Assembly (NCBI GenBank): GCA_963995525.1
Contig: OZ023214.1
Location: 53,179,601 to 53,243,600, forward strand
Direction of reading: 5' to 3'
From: Escarpia spicata
Taxonomy: Eukaryota > Annelida > Polychaeta > Sabellida > Siboglinidae
DNA length: 64,000 bases
Below the pieces are notes generated by a model. It saw only the letters and a program-made list of their open reading frames with translations, made no database searches and was not told the DNA's origin. A program made the position numbers and the translations under genes. Position 1 is the stretch's first letter. Every line of letters begins with the position of its first letter. Below are positions 61,386 to 64,000 of this stretch, in pieces.

Positions 61386-61712
61386 TGTTGAGCGCGGTAA
61401 GGTAGTGTTTAACGCGTCGGACTCTCAATCTAGAGAATCCGGGTTCTAATCTTCTTGATGCAGTGTCGAACCCTGTGGAAGTGTGTCCACTCCACGTTGA
61501 TCCAGTTCACTCAGCTGTATGAATACATACCTGGCGATAGACACTAGTGAATATCTGTGTACGACTAATTTTCGCGCAGTAACTGGACCGTGGCAGAATT
61601 CTACCCAGAGAAGTAGAGATGGGGTTCGATTGAGCAGGTTTGCCAGGGAATGAAGTGTATGGCGCTTTGAACAGTCCTAGAGACTGGACACAGCGCTGTG
61701 TAAGAGCTAGTA
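61386..61712 (+). mobile_element. tRNA-derived SINE, near full length
   Basis: This copy has the clearest tRNA-like head: GAGCGCGGTAAGGTAGTGTT (box A region), CGGACTCTCAATCTAGAGAA (anticodon-arm-like) and GGGTTCTAATC (box B). The body has CACTCAGCTGTATGAATAC, ACCTGGCGATAGAC, TGTGTACGACTAAT, TTCGCGCAGTAACTG, CCCAGAGAAGTAGAGATGG and GGTTCGATTGAGCAGG. The tail is GTGTATGGCGCTTTGAACAG with CAGCGCTGTGTAAGAGC. It defines the family consensus against which the other copies were recognised. Confidence 0.85.
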
Positions 61713-62095
61713 GAAGAGTTTGCCACAGCACGGAACAGATTGTTTTGTTATATTCGTCATCCTGGGAGGACGGTGCATTGACGGTTTGCTACGAAGGTTC
61801 GCGATTTTAACTAACAAATGAGGTAATTTATTGTCAACATTGAAGTGTTGGTTTCAAAATTGCGTCACATTCGTTCAGCGTTCAGACTAATTCGGTGTGG
61901 TCCGCAAATGTTGTGCTGTTCCCAATAAGTGGGAGTCGCCTGCGAAGTGTTTTTGCGTTCCAAGAAAACACTTGGTTAGACATGGACATATTGGTGTCTG
62001 GGGCGGGTTGGAAAACAAATGAACCAATCTTGCTATGGCTCCACCAACTGAAATGCAGTAGCATAACGCACAGCCCCAGAAATTGCAAACACAAA
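61713..62095. other. Unclassified unique sequence
   Basis: Overlapping short frames on both strands with no family signature, up to the point where LINE homology begins. Confidence 0.45.
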
Positions 62096-64000
62096 AACGA
62101 AACCATGCAATCACGATTTGTGTCTTACAGAGACATTCACAGGATTGACATTACAGCTTTAATGGCTGATATCCTTATCACAGATCAAAAAATATCTATC
62201 TGACTTATATAAACAATACTGTCAAGTACTCATTGCATTACTTAACAAATATACACCAATAAACTCCAAATGTGTGTCAGAAAAGCCACCGGCTCAATGG
62301 ATGACTTCCGAAAGTATACTATCTAAAAGGCGTCGTCGTTATATAGAGCGTATATGGCGCAAATCACGCTCGCCATTAGACAGGTCACGGTGTTCTAAGC
62401 AATGTCACTTCTGTAACAGACAAATGGCCAAAGCTAAATCAGATTATTATACAAATATGGTCATAAATAAGTCTGATAACCCGCGTCAGTTGTGGAACTG
62501 CATCAATAACATTCTACATAGACGGCCTACTCCATCGCTACCTGATTATGTGAATTAAGTCTCTATGTGATTCGTTCTCTAGTCACTTTAAGAATAAAAT
62601 CAGCATTATTCGTTCTGCTTTCCCACGTCATAATTGAAGTAATGTCAGAGTGGACTTTCCACAAGTAAATTATCTACTTGTATCATTTGAACCTGCAACA
62701 GTTGATGAAATTAGGACAATAATTATGTCCTTCCCAAATAAATCTTGTGCACTTGATCCATTTCCAACAATACTGCTAAAAGCATGTCTCGATACACTAA
62801 TTGGACCTATAACAAATATTATAAATGCATCACTTTGCTCTGGCTGTTTTCCTGATGATTTCAAATACGCCCATGTCACATCACTTCTTAAAAAGTAATC
62901 TCTGCCTAAGCAAGTCCTAAACAGTTATATACCTATTTCTGACCTTAGCTTTATTTCCAAAATAGAAAAGGTTGTAGCAAGTCGTCTAAGGTCTCACATT
63001 AGCACAAATGTATTAACTAATGTGTCACAATCAGCATATAGGCAGTTTCATTCAACAGAGACTGCCCTCTTGAAGGTTTATAATGACATTAACTTGAACA
63101 TTAATAATGATAAAGTGACAGCACTTACCTTACTAGATCTCTCTGCCGCTTTTGACATGATTGATCACAACATTCTCATTGTACGCCTATTAAAGTGGTA
63201 CGGCATATCTGGCACAGCTCTAAGCTGGTTTTCTTCATATCTAACTGATAGATACCAAACTGTAAAGATTGGGAACTGCTTTTCAGCTGCACTGCCGGCT
63301 TTATTTGGTGTTCCCCAGGGTTCTGTTCTTGGGCCTTTGCTTTTTACTCTTTACACCACGCCACTAAGCTCTGTTATACAAAGACATAACTTAGATCATC
63401 AGCTTTATGCTGATGATACTCAGATCTACATTTCGTTGGCTACCCCGGATACAAATCGCTCCCTTAACCAACTTAGTGATTGTCTTCAAAATATCTTCCA
63501 CTGGATGACTGACAGCAAGTTGAAATTAAATGGAAATAAAACTGAATTGATCATTATTGGTACTCCAATGCTGCGTAGTAAGATGGATGGTTTTTTTCCT
63601 ACGCGTATTTTGAATCAGTATATCACGCCAGCAATCTCAGTACGGAATCTAGGAGTGATCTTTGAAAGTAACTTCAATTTCCGACAACACATATCTCAAA
63701 CATGTCGCTGCTGGTTTTATCATATTCGTGATCTTCGCCGTATTCGCCGGTGTATGTCATTTTCTGTTGCTAAGACTATTGCAACAGCGCTTGTTAGCAG
63801 CAGAATTGACTATTGCAATTCCTTCATTTTTAATATCGCTAGCAGGGATATCACAGAACTTCAACGTGTTCAAAATTGTCTAGCAAGAGTAGTTACACGA
63901 TCTCCTCGTTTTTCTCGCTCTGTACCACTTTTGAAGTCTTAGTATTGGCTTCCTGTACGATATCGTGTATTATTTAAGATCTGTACCATTACATACCAGG
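62096..64000 (+). mobile_element. CR1/L2-type LINE, copy 2, continuing past the window end
   Basis: Plus-strand copy of the same LINE family as 41.6-43.3 kb. It starts, as far as I can see, in the linker between endonuclease and reverse transcriptase (VSYRDIHRID near 62,122), so it is 5'-truncated or its 5' part is unrecognisable. It extends into the C-terminal part of the RT and runs off the window. Nucleotide similarity to copy 1 is high over the shared 1.4 kb. Confidence 0.93.
62104..64000 (+). pseudogene. LINE linker plus reverse transcriptase (broken), copy 2
   Basis: The linker includes YRDIHRID, KPPAQWMTSE, RRRYIERIW and QLWNCINNIL. The RT proper follows from about 62,650: PNKSCALDPF, then from 63,022 motif A DLSAAFD, motif B PQGSVLGPL and catalytic YADD (residues 39-45, 98-106 and 129-132 from MSQS). 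Lesions I can see: a frame change near 62,195 and another near 62,558; stop codons at 62,635 (TGA), 62,896 (TAA, where copy 1 has a serine codon) and 63,940 (TAG, where copy 1 has LHWLP); the conserved YRPIS is YIPIS; and a three-base loss in KIEKVV versus KILEKVV. The catalytic residues survive, but the gene is dead. Confidence 0.93.

Overview
The window looks like intergenic, repeat-dominated nuclear DNA from a metazoan, most likely an aquatic invertebrate. The grounds are the CR1/L2-type LINE fragments, a tRNA-derived SINE family, PIF/Harbinger-like DNA transposon remains, and a very high load of minisatellites. There is no operon structure, no dense coding and no ribosome binding sites. 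I could not identify a host protein-coding exon. The taxon is an inference from repeat content only; a mollusc, lancelet or another marine invertebrate would all fit.

Layout. 1-12.5 kb is a train of tandem arrays: TTCG, 45 bp, 11 bp, CA, 31 bp, 13 bp, a 2.6-kb array of 48-50 bp, and a GA/GAGG tract, separated by short unique gaps. It also holds one SINE and one possible MITE. 12.5-19.9 kb is mostly unique sequence with short arrays (21, 27, 6, 9 and about 130 bp) and two small fold-back structures. 19,960-22,954 is a 3.0-kb DNA transposon with 54-bp terminal inverted repeats and TAA target duplications, but no recognisable transposase. 26.1-28.0 kb is a 52-bp array. 28-39.9 kb is largely unclassified sequence that includes a cluster of nested AT-cored palindromes at 34 kb. 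39.9-40.8 kb is a long GT tract. 41.2-44.6 kb is a 51-bp satellite split by a minus-strand LINE. 45.9-47.2 kb holds 34-bp and 15-bp arrays. 47.95-49.2 kb is a decayed Harbinger-like element with a frameshifted transposase remnant. 49.6-50.4 kb has two SINE copies. 53-55.9 kb is a run of 30-, 26- and 25-bp arrays. 56.4-61.4 kb has AT/GT, GA and 44-bp arrays, an endonuclease scrap and a SINE. 62.1-64.0 kb is a plus-strand copy of the same LINE and runs off the window end.

Roughly a quarter of the window is tandem repeat by my rough addition of array lengths. Most long open frames here come from repeat units that lack stop codons and should not be taken as genes. The only sequences with real protein-family signatures are the two LINE reverse transcriptase copies, the Harbinger transposase remnant and a short endonuclease-like scrap, and all are broken. 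The parts worth following up are the 3.0-kb TIR element and its flanking repeat, the LINE-in-satellite insertion, the higher-order structure of the arrays, and the 34-kb palindromes.
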